From contig JAEZHZ010000100.1 of the NCBI GenBank assembly GCA_023436745.1, positions 1-29,643 on the forward strand: DNA of 29,643 nucleotides. Reading direction: 5' to 3'. Shown here piece by piece: positions 1 to 8,227 of this stretch; position 1 is the first letter of the stretch, and each line of letters begins with the position of its first letter. Position numbers and translations under genes: made by a program. The notes under the pieces are model-generated. The model did not search any database. It was not told where the DNA came from and was given only the letters and a program-made list of their open reading frames with translations. Source of the DNA: Pseudomonadota bacterium. Its GTDB lineage: Bacteria > Pseudomonadota > Alphaproteobacteria > Rhizobiales > Devosiaceae.

Positions 1-908
1 CCGTTATCGTGCTCGGCATGAACTACGGGCCGGAGACCGACCCGCTGGCGGTGCTGGGCGAGAAGCTGGTGGGCAGCATCTCGGTCTATGCGCGCAACCG
101 CGACTACCATGAGGTCATCAAGGGCAAGCTCAAGGAACTTGCCGGCCTGCTGTCGCGGCGTACCGGGGAAGCGGTGAAGGTGTTCGTCGACACGGCGCCG
201 CTGATGGAAAAGCCGCTGGGCGAGGCGGCCGGGCTGGGCTGGCAGGGCAAGCACACGGTGCTCGTGTCGCGCGAGTTCGGTTCCTGGCTGTTCCTCGGCG
301 CCATCCTCACCTCGGCGGAACTGCCGGTTGACGAGCCGCACCCGGAGAGTTGCGGCACCTGCAGACGATGCCTCGACATCTGCCCCACTGCGGCGTTTCC
401 GGCGCCGTTCCAGCTCGATGCGCGGCGATGCCTCGCCTATCTCACGGTGGAGCACAAGGGCCCGATCCCGCTGGAGTTCCGGCGCCCGATGGGCAACCGC
501 ATCTATGGGTGCGACGACTGCCTCGCGGTGTGCCCCTGGAACAAATTCGCAAGCGTCAGCAAGGAGATACGGCTGAGGGGACGGCCGGAGCTGGAGCGGC
601 CGCTGCTGGCGGATCTGCTGCGGCTCGACGATGCGGGGTTCCGGCAGCTGTTCGCCGGCTCGCCCATCAAGCGGATCGGAGTTGGGCGGTTTCTCCGTAA
701 CGTCTTGATTGCAGCGGGGAATTCGGGCGAGAAAGCGCTGGTGCCGCTGGTCGAGGCGCGCCTCGAGGATCCCGATCCGGTGGTGCGCGGAGCGGCCGCG
801 TGGGCGCTGCGGGAACTCGATCCCGAGCGGGCGGAAGCCCGGCGCGCCGGGGCTCTGGCGCGGGAAACCGACCCGGAGGTGGTGGCGGAATGGAGCGGGA
901 ACCGCTGA
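1..908 (+). CDS. queG: Epoxyqueuosine reductase QueG (5' truncated by window edge)
   Basis: QueG reduces epoxyqueuosine to queuosine in the wobble position of GUN-anticodon tRNAs, using cobalamin and two 4Fe-4S clusters in the cytoplasm. The open frame runs in from before base 1 (codons begin at base 3), so the true start is outside the window. The visible part has the VDTAPLMEKPLGE block, then two ferredoxin-type cysteine clusters: CGTCRRCLDICP and, about 50 residues later, CDDCLAVCPWNKFA. The C-terminal part is leucine/alanine rich and fits the HEAT-like repeat tail of the long QueG form (VPLVEARLEDPDPVVRGAAA). The stop overlaps the next gene's ATG (TGATG at 906-910), so the two are probably co-transcribed. 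Family assignment is firm; only the N-terminus is unseen. Confidence 0.96.
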   Translation, partial: VIVLGMNYGPETDPLAVLGEKLVGSISVYARNRDYHEVIKGKLKELAGLLSRRTGEAVKVFVDTAPLMEKPLGEAAGLGWQGKHTVLVSREFGSWLFLGAILTSAELPVDEPHPESCGTCRRCLDICPTAAFPAPFQLDARRCLAYLTVEHKGPIPLEFRRPMGNRIYGCDDCLAVCPWNKFASVSKEIRLRGRPELERPLLADLLRLDDAGFRQLFAGSPIKRIGVGRFLRNVLIAAGNSGEKALVPLVEARLEDPDPVVRGAAAWALRELDPERAEARRAGALARETDPEVVAEWSGNR

Positions 909-1774
909 TGCGCATGTTCATCTTCGGATACGGATTCTCGTCTGCAGCAGCAGCCGCAGCGGTGACGAAACTGACAGGTTCGGCTTGTCTTTCGTCAACG
1001 GTTCGGAGCGAAGTGAAGGCTGAGCGACTCAAATCCGCAGGAATCGACGCACATCTGTTTGACGGTGGCGCGCCGGGCCCGACTCTCGGGCCGTCGCTGC
1101 GCCAGGCCACCCACATGGTGCTTTCGATCCCTCCCGGGGAGGATGGCGATCCGGCGCTGGTGCACCATCGCGCCGACCTCGATGCCGCGCCCCTCGAATG
1201 GCTCTGCTACTACAGCACGGTCGGCGTCTATGGCGACTTCGGCGGGGCGTGGATAGACGAGACGGCGCCGCTGGTGCCCCGCAATGCCCGCAGCGACCGG
1301 CGGGTCGCGGCGGAGCAGGCGTGGCGGGACTATGCCGGGGCACGGGGCGTGCCGCTCGCGATCCTGAGGCTTGCCGGCATATACGGGCCGGGGCGGTCCA
1401 CCTTCAACAAGCTGCGGGACGGGACGGCGCGGCGCGTGGTGAAGCCGGGGCAGGTGTTTAACCGCATTCATGTCGCCGACATCGGTCGGGTGACGGCGCT
1501 GGCGGCCGAAAAGCGCCTTGACGGCACGTTCAATCTCGCCGACGACGAGCCGGCGCCGCCGCAGGACCTGGTGGGCTATGCCGCCCGGCTGATGGGCGTC
1601 GAGCCGCCGCCGGAGATCGCCTACGAGGCGGCCGAGTTCACGCCGATGCAGAAGAGCTTCTACGCGGACAACAAGCGGGTCTCGAACCGGGCGATCAAGC
1701 AGGCGCTCGGTATCGAGATGCTGTATCCGGATTACCGCACCGGTCTCGATGCCATCTTCAAGGACGAACCATGA
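908..1774 (+). CDS. SDR-family NAD(P)-binding protein (NAD-dependent epimerase/dehydratase-like)
   Basis: A 288-residue Rossmann-fold protein of the extended or atypical short-chain dehydrogenase group (COG0451-like). The N-terminus MRMFIFGYGFSS carries a GxGxxS nucleotide-binding glycine motif, and a YYSTVGVYGD segment matches the central strand and loop common in this group. An LAGIYGPGRSTF block and a V-A-D-I-G-R segment (HVADIGRV) fit the substrate-domain side. I do not see a clear YxxxK catalytic pair at the usual place, so it may be an atypical member with no proven activity. ATG 908 is chosen because it overlaps the queG stop; an in-frame upstream extension would run inside queG. It ends overlapping the next ATG by four bases (ATGA at 1771). 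The substrate is unknown. Confidence 0.85.
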   Translation: MRMFIFGYGFSSAAAAAAVTKLTGSACLSSTVRSEVKAERLKSAGIDAHLFDGGAPGPTLGPSLRQATHMVLSIPPGEDGDPALVHHRADLDAAPLEWLCYYSTVGVYGDFGGAWIDETAPLVPRNARSDRRVAAEQAWRDYAGARGVPLAILRLAGIYGPGRSTFNKLRDGTARRVVKPGQVFNRIHVADIGRVTALAAEKRLDGTFNLADDEPAPPQDLVGYAARLMGVEPPPEIAYEAAEFTPMQKSFYADNKRVSNRAIKQALGIEMLYPDYRTGLDAIFKDEP

Positions 1775-2424
1775 CTGTCTCTCCCGCCCTGTCGGCACCG
1801 CAACGGCTGGTGCTGGAAGGCCGTTTCGTGCGGCTGGAGCCGATCGAGCGCCGGCACGCCGCGGACCTTCATGCGGTCGCGAACCTGCCGGGCGGACCGG
1901 AGCGGTTCCGCTGGCTGTTCAGCGATGCACCGAAGACGGTGGCGGAGGCCGAGCAGTGGATCGATTCCGTCAATGCCGGACCGGACCGCTACGTCGCCAT
2001 CATCGACAAGGCGAGCGGCCGGGCGGTGGGGCAGCAGGCCTGGATGCGCATCTTCCCCGAGCACGCCTCGATCGAGATCGGCGGCGTGTACTGGGGGCTG
2101 CCGATGGCACGGACGCCACTGGCGACCGAAGCCTTCATGCTGTTCGCGCGTCACGCCTTCGATGACCTGCGCTACCGGCGGTTCGAGTGGAAGTGCAATG
2201 ACCGCAACGAGCCGTCGAAGGCCGCCGCGCGGCGGTTCGGCTTCACCTATGAGGGCATGTTCCGGCAGGACCGGATCGTGAAGGGCGAGAGCCGGGACAC
2301 GGCGTGGTTCTCGATCATCGATTCGGAATGGCCCGCGATACGGGCAGAGTTCGACCGGTGGCTGGCGCCGGAGAACTTCGACGAGGCCGGGATGCAGCGC
2401 ACGAAGCTGCAGGTGAGGCGGTAG
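1771..2424 (+). CDS. GNAT family N-acetyltransferase (RimJ/RimL-like)
   Basis: A 217-residue acetyltransferase of the COG1670 type, which transfers acetyl from acetyl-CoA to an amine such as a protein N-terminus or small molecule. The early segment LVLEGRFVRLEPIERRHAADL is typical of the RimJ/RimL subgroup, and the later block with W-K-C-N-D-R-N-E-P-S-K-A-A-A-R-R-F-G-F (around residues 147-165) is the familiar CoA-side helix and strand followed by YEGMFRQ. ATG 1771 overlaps the stop of the SDR gene (ATGA), implying translational coupling in a queG-SDR-GNAT operon. The gene converges on a HAD phosphatase gene across a 36-base gap holding a hairpin. The acceptor substrate cannot be read from sequence. 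Confidence 0.88.
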   Translation: MTVSPALSAPQRLVLEGRFVRLEPIERRHAADLHAVANLPGGPERFRWLFSDAPKTVAEAEQWIDSVNAGPDRYVAIIDKASGRAVGQQAWMRIFPEHASIEIGGVYWGLPMARTPLATEAFMLFARHAFDDLRYRRFEWKCNDRNEPSKAAARRFGFTYEGMFRQDRIVKGESRDTAWFSIIDSEWPAIRAEFDRWLAPENFDEAGMQRTKLQVRR

Positions 2425-2433
2425 GCGCCAAGA

Positions 2434-2452
2434 ACCCGCCGCAAGGGCGGGT
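2434..2452. terminator. Candidate bidirectional terminator hairpin
   Basis: A perfect 7-bp stem, ACCCGCC (2434-2440) and GGCGGGT (2446-2452), with a 5-base loop lies between the convergent GNAT and HAD genes. No clear T-run follows on either strand, so it is a terminator by position and stem strength only. Confidence 0.5.
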
Positions 2453-2460
2453 GGAGGCGG

Positions 2461-3147
2461 TCATCCCCGCTTCGGAAAAGCGGCCATGTGCACGTGTTCG
2501 AGGCTTTCGAGCACAGCGATGCCGAGCTGGCGGATTTCCTCGGAGGGGTGGACCAGGTCGGGGACCATGATGGTCTGCATGCCGGCGGCATGGGCGGCGC
2601 GGACGCCTGCGTGGCTGTCCTCGAGCGCTAGACACCGGGTCGGCTCGATGCCGAGACGGCCCGCCGCGGTCAGGTAGGGCTCGGGGTGAGGCTTGGGGTT
2701 ACGGACGTCGTCGCGGGTGACGATCGTATCGAAAAGTTCGAGCAGACCGGCGGCGCCGAGATGGTGCTGTGCGTGGGGGTTGCGCGAACTCGTCGCCACG
2801 GCGGTGGGCACATTGTTGTCGCGCAGTGCCGTCACGAACTCCCGGGCGCCGGGCTTCAGCGGCACGCCTCCATGGGAGCGCTCGCGCATGATGACGCGGC
2901 AGCGCTCGTCGAAGAGCGTGTAGGGGAAGGCAACGCCATAGGATTCCACCAGCAGTTGCCGGGTGTGCTCATGACTGGAGCCGACCATCGAACGGTGCAC
3001 GTCGTCCGTCATCTCGAAGCCGAGTTCGGTGCACACGTCGAAAACGATGGTTCGGAACACGGACTCGGTATCGAGCAGCGTGCCGTCCATGTCGAAGATG
3101 ACGGCGTCGAAGGGCGAGAGGCTGAGGGTATCGGTCGAGGGGATCAT
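2461..3147 (-). CDS. HAD-family hydrolase (phosphoglycolate phosphatase/beta-phosphoglucomutase-like)
   Basis: A 228-residue HAD superfamily phosphatase or phosphomutase. Motif I is VIFDMDGTLLDTES (nucleophile Asp19, general acid Asp21), motif II is VATSSRN, the lysine motif is RNPKPHPEPYL and motif IV is CLALEDSHAGVRAA. The helical cap between motifs I and II marks the subfamily that includes YniC/YcsE-like sugar phosphatases and beta-phosphoglucomutase; the specific substrate is unknown. The open frame extends to 3279 upstream, but that extension lacks family-like sequence. ATG 3147 gives MIPSTDTLSLSPFDAVIFD, the normal distance to motif I. No strong ribosome site is visible. It is divergent from selO with a 130-base gap. 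Confidence 0.88.
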   Translation of the reverse strand: MIPSTDTLSLSPFDAVIFDMDGTLLDTESVFRTIVFDVCTELGFEMTDDVHRSMVGSSHEHTRQLLVESYGVAFPYTLFDERCRVIMRERSHGGVPLKPGAREFVTALRDNNVPTAVATSSRNPHAQHHLGAAGLLELFDTIVTRDDVRNPKPHPEPYLTAAGRLGIEPTRCLALEDSHAGVRAAHAAGMQTIMVPDLVHPSEEIRQLGIAVLESLEHVHMAAFPKRG

Positions 3148-3277
3148 CGCCGATGATATAGGCCAGATCGGTGACGATCGAAAGACACGAGGCTGCAACC
3201 CGGGGTTGCGGAATAGAACCGGCAGCAGGAGCACGCGTTGACGCCATGACCTTGCCGCAGATTCTGAGAGTGAGTGC

Positions 3278-4690
3278 ATGACCGACTTCCAGCCCTCCCG
3301 CCAGCACGAGGCGCTTGGCGCCGAGTTCTTCGACCCGGTGCGGCAGGCGGATTTTCCCGAGGCGATCCTGCGGCATCGGGACCAGCGCTGGGCGGAGCGG
3401 CTGGGGCTGGGCGGGCTGACGGACGAGGAGTGGGTGCGCCACTTCGGGCGCTTCGAGCCGTTGCCCGGTTCGCTCGAGCAACCGCTGGCGCTGCGCTATC
3501 ACGGCCATCAGTTCCGCAGCTACAATCCCGATCTCGGCGACGGACGGGGCTTCCTGTTTGCTCAGTGCATCGACCCGGAGGACGGCCGGCTTCTCGATTT
3601 CGGCACCAAGGGGTCGGGGCGCACGCCCTGGTCGCGCGGTGGCGACGGGCGGCTGACGCTGAAGGGCGGCGTGCGCGAAGTGCTGGCTACCGAGATGCTG
3701 GAAGCGCTCGGGGTCTATACCTCCAAGAGCTTCTCGCTGGTCGAGACCGGAGAGGACCTCTACCGGGGCGACGAGCCCTCCCCTACCCGCTCCTCCGTAC
3801 TGGTGCGGCTGAGCCATAGCCATATCCGCATCGGCACCTTCCAGCGTCTCGCCTATCTCGATGACACCGAGAGCCTGCGCCGGCTGGTCGACTATTCGAT
3901 CGCCAATTACTTCCCGGAACTGGCCGATGCGGCCGACCCGGTGGCGGCGCTGCTGGAACGGGTGGTGGCGGAGGTGGCGCGGCTCGGCGCGCAGTGGATC
4001 GCCGCCGGGTTCGTCCATGGCGTGCTCAACACCGACAACATCAACATCACCGGCGAGAGCTTCGACTACGGCCCCTGGCGCTTCCTGCCGCACTACGACC
4101 CGGACTTCACCGCCGCCTATTTCGACGAAACCGGGCTCTACAGCTTCGGCCGCCAGCCGGACACGCTGGCCTGGAACCTGACGCGACTGGCCGAGTGCCT
4201 GGTGCCGCTGTCGAGCATCGAGGCGCTGGAGCCGGTGCTGAACACGGTGTGGCCGGCCTTTCGGGCGGAGCTGCCGCGGCAGATGCTGCGGCGCCTGGGC
4301 CTCAAGCCCCGGGACACCGAGGCAGACAGCGCGTTCGTGAGTACCCTGTTCGGCTTCCTGAGGGAGAGCGCGGCCCCATACGAGCAGTTCTTCTTCGACT
4401 GGCGCGGCGGCGGGCTGAGCGCGGAACGGGCCGCCCGGAGCCCGGCAGCGGAGTTCTACATGCGCGAGAGCTTCCGCCCCGTGGCCGACGCGCTCGAAGG
4501 GTTCGAGCCCGAAGCAGACGTGAACCTCGAGCATGCCTATTTCAGGCGCGAGCGGCCGCGGACCATGCTGATCGAGGACATGGAGGCAGTGTGGGCGCCG
4601 ATCGCCGACGGCGACGACTGGAGCGCGTTTCACCGGGTGCTGGGGGAGATCGGCGAAATGCGGGACGCATATGGAGTGACGCCGCGCTGA
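3278..4690 (+). CDS. selO: Protein adenylyltransferase SelO (YdiU/UPF0061)
   Basis: SelO is a pseudokinase-fold enzyme that transfers AMP from ATP to protein Ser/Thr/Tyr residues and is linked to redox stress. This 470-residue protein is close to the usual bacterial length (about 480). It shows RYHGHQFRSYNPDLGDGRG, the flipped ATP-binding block KGSGRTPWSR (from Lys111), the VREVLATEMLEALG helix, SHSHIRIGTFQ, and the catalytic HGVLNTDN (residues 248-255) followed by FDYGPW with the metal-binding Asp near 263. As usual in bacteria there is no C-terminal selenocysteine motif. ATG 3278 gives the normal N-terminus; the upstream GAGAGTGAG is a weak ribosome site. It diverges from a HAD phosphatase and is followed after 93 bases by a hexapeptide-repeat gene. 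Confidence 0.96.
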   Translation: MTDFQPSRQHEALGAEFFDPVRQADFPEAILRHRDQRWAERLGLGGLTDEEWVRHFGRFEPLPGSLEQPLALRYHGHQFRSYNPDLGDGRGFLFAQCIDPEDGRLLDFGTKGSGRTPWSRGGDGRLTLKGGVREVLATEMLEALGVYTSKSFSLVETGEDLYRGDEPSPTRSSVLVRLSHSHIRIGTFQRLAYLDDTESLRRLVDYSIANYFPELADAADPVAALLERVVAEVARLGAQWIAAGFVHGVLNTDNINITGESFDYGPWRFLPHYDPDFTAAYFDETGLYSFGRQPDTLAWNLTRLAECLVPLSSIEALEPVLNTVWPAFRAELPRQMLRRLGLKPRDTEADSAFVSTLFGFLRESAAPYEQFFFDWRGGGLSAERAARSPAAEFYMRESFRPVADALEGFEPEADVNLEHAYFRRERPRTMLIEDMEAVWAPIADGDDWSAFHRVLGEIGEMRDAYGVTPR

Positions 4691-4783
4691 AAGCTGTGCC
4701 CGGACCAGGACCGACGATGCCGGCGTGTGCCGGTTGGAGTTGCAGCGCGCGCGTAATAGGTTGCGCCGAGGAGGACCGAACAC

Positions 4784-5338
4784 ATGCCGCTCTATGCCCT
4801 TGATGGAATTGCCCCCGAAATCGACCCGGAGGTCGCCTGGATCGCGCCGACGGCGGTGCTGGCGGGTAGGATCATCGTCAGGGCGGATGCCGGAATCTGG
4901 TTCGGCGTGGTGGCACGGGGCGACAATGAGCCGATCGTGATCGGGGCGCGCAGCAATGTGCAGGAGAACTGCGTGCTGCACACCGACATGGGCTTCCCGC
5001 TCACCATCGGAGAAGGCTGCACCATCGGCCACAAGGCAATGCTGCACGGCTGCACGATCGGGGACAACACCCTGATCGGCATGGGCGCAACCGTGCTCAA
5101 CGGCGCCCGGATCGGACGCAACTGCCTGATCGGCGCCGGGGCGCTGGTGACCGAAGGCAAGGAGATACCCGACAACTCGCTTGTCGTGGGCGCGCCCGGC
5201 AAGGTGATCCGCGAACTCGACGAGCAGGCGGTACAGCGGCTGCGGAACTCGGCGGACGGCTATGTGCGCAACGCCCGCCGCTTCGCGGCAGGGTTGAGCG
5301 AAGTGCCGGTGGCCGCCGGGGATTTCATGCCGGCCTGA
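4784..5338 (+). CDS. Gamma-carbonic-anhydrase family protein (hexapeptide repeat)
   Basis: A 184-residue left-handed beta-helix protein of the YrdA/PaaY/CaiE-like group, relatives of the Cam gamma carbonic anhydrase that hydrates CO2. Repeats of the [LIV]-G-x4 type run through most of the length (TIGEGCTIG, TIGDNTLIGMGATV, RIGRNCLIGAGALV). The three zinc-ligand histidines are in place: His66 in VLHTDMG, and His83 and His88 in IGHKAMLHG. The RGDN motif (Arg45-Asp47) that stabilises the trimer is also present. A strong ribosome site GAGGAGGA at 4768-4775 fixes ATG 4784. Many such proteins show weak or no carbonic anhydrase activity, so the ligand set supports metal binding more strongly than a particular reaction. 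It lies between selO and the prp genes. Confidence 0.92.
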   Translation: MPLYALDGIAPEIDPEVAWIAPTAVLAGRIIVRADAGIWFGVVARGDNEPIVIGARSNVQENCVLHTDMGFPLTIGEGCTIGHKAMLHGCTIGDNTLIGMGATVLNGARIGRNCLIGAGALVTEGKEIPDNSLVVGAPGKVIRELDEQAVQRLRNSADGYVRNARRFAAGLSEVPVAAGDFMPA

Positions 5339-5381
5339 TGGCCTCTTGCCGAAACGGCATGAAGGTTTTGCTTGGGACCCG

Positions 5382-5397
5382 TACCCCGCAGGGGGTA
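5382..5397. promoter_or_regulatory. Dyad upstream of prpD (operator or leader hairpin candidate)
   Basis: TACCCC (5382-5387), spacer GCAG and GGGGTA (5392-5397) form a 6-bp perfect inverted repeat 42 bases before the prpD ATG. A second small dyad GCCG-AAA-CGGC lies at 5348-5358. Either could be an operator for the prp cluster, a leader hairpin or the end of the preceding transcript. No convincing -35/-10 pair was found nearby. Confidence 0.35.
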
Positions 5398-5438
5398 GAA
5401 CGGCGCCAAACGACGAACCCGCCTATTGCGAGGGGAAA

Positions 5439-6938
5439 ATGAAGATCCACGAAGTCCGCACCTACAAGTCCGCCGAGCACCTGCCGCGCGAAGAACAGCT
5501 CGCCTGGAAACTGGCGAGCGTGGCGACCGATCCGGTGCCGGTCGAGGAAGAGGTGGTCGAGATGATCGGCAACCGCATCATCGACAACGCCGCCGTGGCC
5601 GCAGCCTCGATCGCCCGCGGCCCCATCCGTTCGGCGCGCGCACAGGCGCTGGGCCACACCTCGCCTCGCGGCGCTTCGGTGTTCGGGCTCGCCAACGACA
5701 CGCTGGTGACGCCGGAATGGGCCGCGTGGGCCAACGGCGTCGCCGTTCGCGAGCTCGACTTCCACGACACCTTCCTTGCTGCCGACTACAGCCACCCGGG
5801 CGACAACATCCCGCCGATCCTGGCGGTGGCGCAGAGCCAGGGGCTCGATGGCGCAGCGCTGGTGCGCGGCATCGCCGCGGGCTACGAGATCCAGGTGGAC
5901 CTGGTGAAGGGCATCTGCCTGCACGAGCACAAGATCGACCACATCGCCCATCTCGGCCCCTCGGCGGCCGGCGGCATCGGCGCGCTGATGGGCCTTTCCA
6001 CGGAAGTGACCTACCAGGCGATCCAGCAGGCGCTGCACACGACGACGACCACGCGCCAGTCGCGCAAGGGCGAAATTTCCACATGGAAGGCCTATGCGCC
6101 CGCCTTCGCCGGCAAGATGGCGATCGAGGCCGTGGACAGGGCGATGCGCGGTGAAGGCGCCCCCTCCCCCGGCTACGAGGGCGAGGACGGGTTCATCGCC
6201 TGGCTGCTGTCCGGCCCGTCGGCACGCTACTACGTGCCGCTGCCGGAAAAGGGCGAGCCCAAGCGCGCCATTCTCGACACCTACACCAAGGAGTACTCGG
6301 CAGAGTACCAGAGCCAGGCCCTGATCGACCTTGCCAAGCGCATGGGTCCCAAGATCGGCGACCTCAGCAAGATCAAGTCGATCCTGATCAAGACCAGCCA
6401 CCACACCCACTACGTGATCGGCACCGGCGCCAACGACCCGCAGAAGATGGACCCGAATGCCAGCCGCGAAACGCTGGACCACTCGATCATGTACATCTTC
6501 GCGGTGGCGCTGGAAGACGGCGGCTGGCACCATGTGAAGAGCTATGCGCCCGAGCGCGCCAAGCGGCCGGAAACGGTGGCGCTGTGGCACAAGATCACCA
6601 CCGAGGAAGATCCGGTGTGGACCAAGCGCTATCATGCCAAGGGCGATGACATGGCCTTCGGTGGCCAGGTGATCGTGACCATGGAAGACGGCTCGACCAT
6701 CGTCGATGAGCTCGGCGTTGCCGATGCGCATCCCAACGGTGCGCGCCCGTTCAAGCGGCCCAACTACATCGAGAAGTTCCGCACGCTGGCCGAAGGCATC
6801 GTGCCGCTCGCCGAACAGGACCGGTTCCTGGCGCTGGTCGAGCGGCTGCCGACGCTGTCTGCCGCCGAGATCAAGGCCCTCAACTTCGTGGTGCCGGCCG
6901 ACCAGCTCGGTCCGGAAGCTCCGAAGGGCCTTTTCTGA
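5439..6938 (+). CDS. prpD: 2-methylcitrate dehydratase (MmgE/PrpD family)
   Basis: PrpD dehydrates 2-methylcitrate to 2-methyl-cis-aconitate in the methylcitrate cycle, by which propionyl-CoA is burned to pyruvate and succinate. The 499-residue protein is normal for the family. Key blocks are the early NRIIDNAAVAAASI helix, WANGVAVRELDFHDTFLAADYSHPGDNIPPIL (the substrate-side D-H and S-H-P-G-D-N region), HLGPSAAGGIGALMGL and KAYAPAFAGKMAIEA, followed by the small C-terminal lid domain. ATG 5439 is chosen over an in-frame ATG at 5346 because the family similarity begins at MKIHEVRTYKS and an AGGGGA purine run sits just upstream; the extra 31 residues look non-coding. It is the first of prpD-prpC-prpB, so the order differs from E. 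coli prpBCDE. MmgE/PrpD proteins have other substrates too, but the neighbours settle the role. Confidence 0.94.
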   Translation: MKIHEVRTYKSAEHLPREEQLAWKLASVATDPVPVEEEVVEMIGNRIIDNAAVAAASIARGPIRSARAQALGHTSPRGASVFGLANDTLVTPEWAAWANGVAVRELDFHDTFLAADYSHPGDNIPPILAVAQSQGLDGAALVRGIAAGYEIQVDLVKGICLHEHKIDHIAHLGPSAAGGIGALMGLSTEVTYQAIQQALHTTTTTRQSRKGEISTWKAYAPAFAGKMAIEAVDRAMRGEGAPSPGYEGEDGFIAWLLSGPSARYYVPLPEKGEPKRAILDTYTKEYSAEYQSQALIDLAKRMGPKIGDLSKIKSILIKTSHHTHYVIGTGANDPQKMDPNASRETLDHSIMYIFAVALEDGGWHHVKSYAPERAKRPETVALWHKITTEEDPVWTKRYHAKGDDMAFGGQVIVTMEDGSTIVDELGVADAHPNGARPFKRPNYIEKFRTLAEGIVPLAEQDRFLALVERLPTLSAAEIKALNFVVPADQLGPEAPKGLF

Positions 6939-6964
6939 GGCGGGTCAACGACAGGCCCGACGTC

Positions 6965-7023
6965 GCCCCCGAGCGGGGCAAGCCATCCGAGAACCGTGGA
7001 TACCCCGGCCTCCCGGCCGGGGT
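6965..7023. repeat. Tandem hairpins between prpD and prpC (REP-like candidate)
   Basis: The 136-base gap between prpD and prpC holds two hairpins: GCCCC-CGAGC-GGGGC at 6965-6979 and a perfect 9-bp stem ACCCCGGCC-TCCC-GGCCGGGGT at 7002-7023. The second, within GTGGATACCCCGG...CCGGGGTGACG, resembles the dispersed palindromic elements common in intergenic gaps of proteobacteria. It may stabilise prpD mRNA or attenuate the downstream genes. Only one copy is seen in this window, so the repeat label is inference. Confidence 0.4.
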
Positions 7024-7074
7024 GACGCCGGGTTCGCAAAGGTAGTGGAAAGCAAGACTTCTGGAGGACTGAGC

Positions 7075-8226
7075 ATGGAAACGACCGGCTTCAAACCCAA
7101 GAAATCGGTGGCGCTGTCGGGCGTTACCGCCGGGAACACGGCGCTGTGCACGGTCGGCCGGACCGGCAATGACCTCCACTATCGCGGCTACGACATCCTC
7201 GACCTCGCCGAAAGCAGCGAGTTCGAGGAGGTGGCGCACCTGCTGGTTCACGGCACGCTGCCGACGGCGGCGCAGCTCAAGGCCTACAAGGCGCGGCTGA
7301 AATCGCTGCGCGGCCTGCCGCAGTCGGTGCGGCTGGCGCTCGAGGCGCTGCCCGCCGCTGCCCAACCGATGGACGTGATGCGCACCGGGGTCTCGGCGCT
7401 CGGCTGCACCCTGCCCGAGCCCAACGAGCACACGGCGCCCGAGGCGCGCGCCATCGCCGACCGGCTGATGGCAAGCCTCGGCTCGATGCTGCTCTACTGG
7501 TATCACTTCGCCCACAACGGGCGGCGGATCGAGGTGGAGACGGATGACGACTCGATCGGCGGGCATTTCCTGCATCTGCTGCACGGCACGGCACCGGACC
7601 CGGAATGGGTGCGGGCGATGCACACGTCGCTGATCCTTTATGCCGAGCACGAGTTCAACGCCTCGACCTTCACCGCACGGGTGATCGCGGGGACGGGGTC
7701 GGACATGTATTCGGCCATCGCCGGCGCCATCGGGGCGCTGCGCGGGCCCAAGCATGGCGGGGCCAACGAGGTGGCGTTCCAGATCCAGGAGCGCTACGCC
7801 TCGCCCGATGAGGCGGAGGCCGATATCCGCCGGCGCGTCGCGAACAAGGAAGTCATCATCGGCTTCGGGCACCCGGTGTACACCGTGTCGGACCCGCGCA
7901 ACGTCGTCATCAAGCGGGTGGCGAAATCGCTCGCCGACCGGGCGGGGGCGCAGCGGCAGTACGCTATCGCCGAGCGCATCGAGACGGTGATGATGGACGC
8001 CAAGAAGATGTTTCCGAACCTCGACTGGTTCAGTGCCGTTTCCTACAACCTGATGGGCGTGCCGACCGCGATGTTCACCCCGCTGTTCGTGATCGCGCGC
8101 ACCTCGGGGTGGAGCGCGCATGTGATGGAACAGCGCGATGACGGCAAGATCATCCGCCCGTCCGCCAATTATACCGGGCCGGAGGATCTTTCCTTCGTGC
8201 CGCTGAAAGACCGCCAGGAGGCCTGA
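7075..8226 (+). CDS. prpC: 2-methylcitrate synthase (citrate synthase family)
   Basis: PrpC condenses propionyl-CoA with oxaloacetate to 2-methylcitrate, the entry step of the methylcitrate cycle. The 383-residue protein has the short citrate-synthase form. The N-terminal LSGVTAGNTALCTVG and YRGYDILDLAE blocks are typical of PrpC, and the citrate-synthase catalytic set is present: His227 in GPKHGGANE, His266 in GFGHPVYTVSDPR and Asp317 in FPNLDWFSAV. The C-terminal RTSGWSAHVMEQR and IIRPSANYTGP blocks are intact. A GGAGG site at 7063-7067 fixes ATG 7075; the longer in-frame extension to 6706 overlaps prpD and is spurious. Neighbours prpD and prpB favour methylcitrate over plain citrate synthase. 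It ends one base before prpB begins. Confidence 0.95.
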   Translation: METTGFKPKKSVALSGVTAGNTALCTVGRTGNDLHYRGYDILDLAESSEFEEVAHLLVHGTLPTAAQLKAYKARLKSLRGLPQSVRLALEALPAAAQPMDVMRTGVSALGCTLPEPNEHTAPEARAIADRLMASLGSMLLYWYHFAHNGRRIEVETDDDSIGGHFLHLLHGTAPDPEWVRAMHTSLILYAEHEFNASTFTARVIAGTGSDMYSAIAGAIGALRGPKHGGANEVAFQIQERYASPDEAEADIRRRVANKEVIIGFGHPVYTVSDPRNVVIKRVAKSLADRAGAQRQYAIAERIETVMMDAKKMFPNLDWFSAVSYNLMGVPTAMFTPLFVIARTSGWSAHVMEQRDDGKIIRPSANYTGPEDLSFVPLKDRQEA

Positions 8227-8227
8227 G

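Noticed and set aside
2969..5047. 692-codon open frame on the minus strand opposite selO
   Set aside because: Same shadow effect; the plus strand encodes an intact SelO and gamma-carbonic-anhydrase-like protein, and the minus product resembles no family.
5355..5371. Possible sigma-54 (-24/-12) promoter for prpD, looked for because E. coli PrpR is a sigma-54 activator
   Set aside because: The GG (5356-5357) and GC (5370-5371) are separated by 12 bases instead of the required 10, and no PrpR-like gene is nearby.
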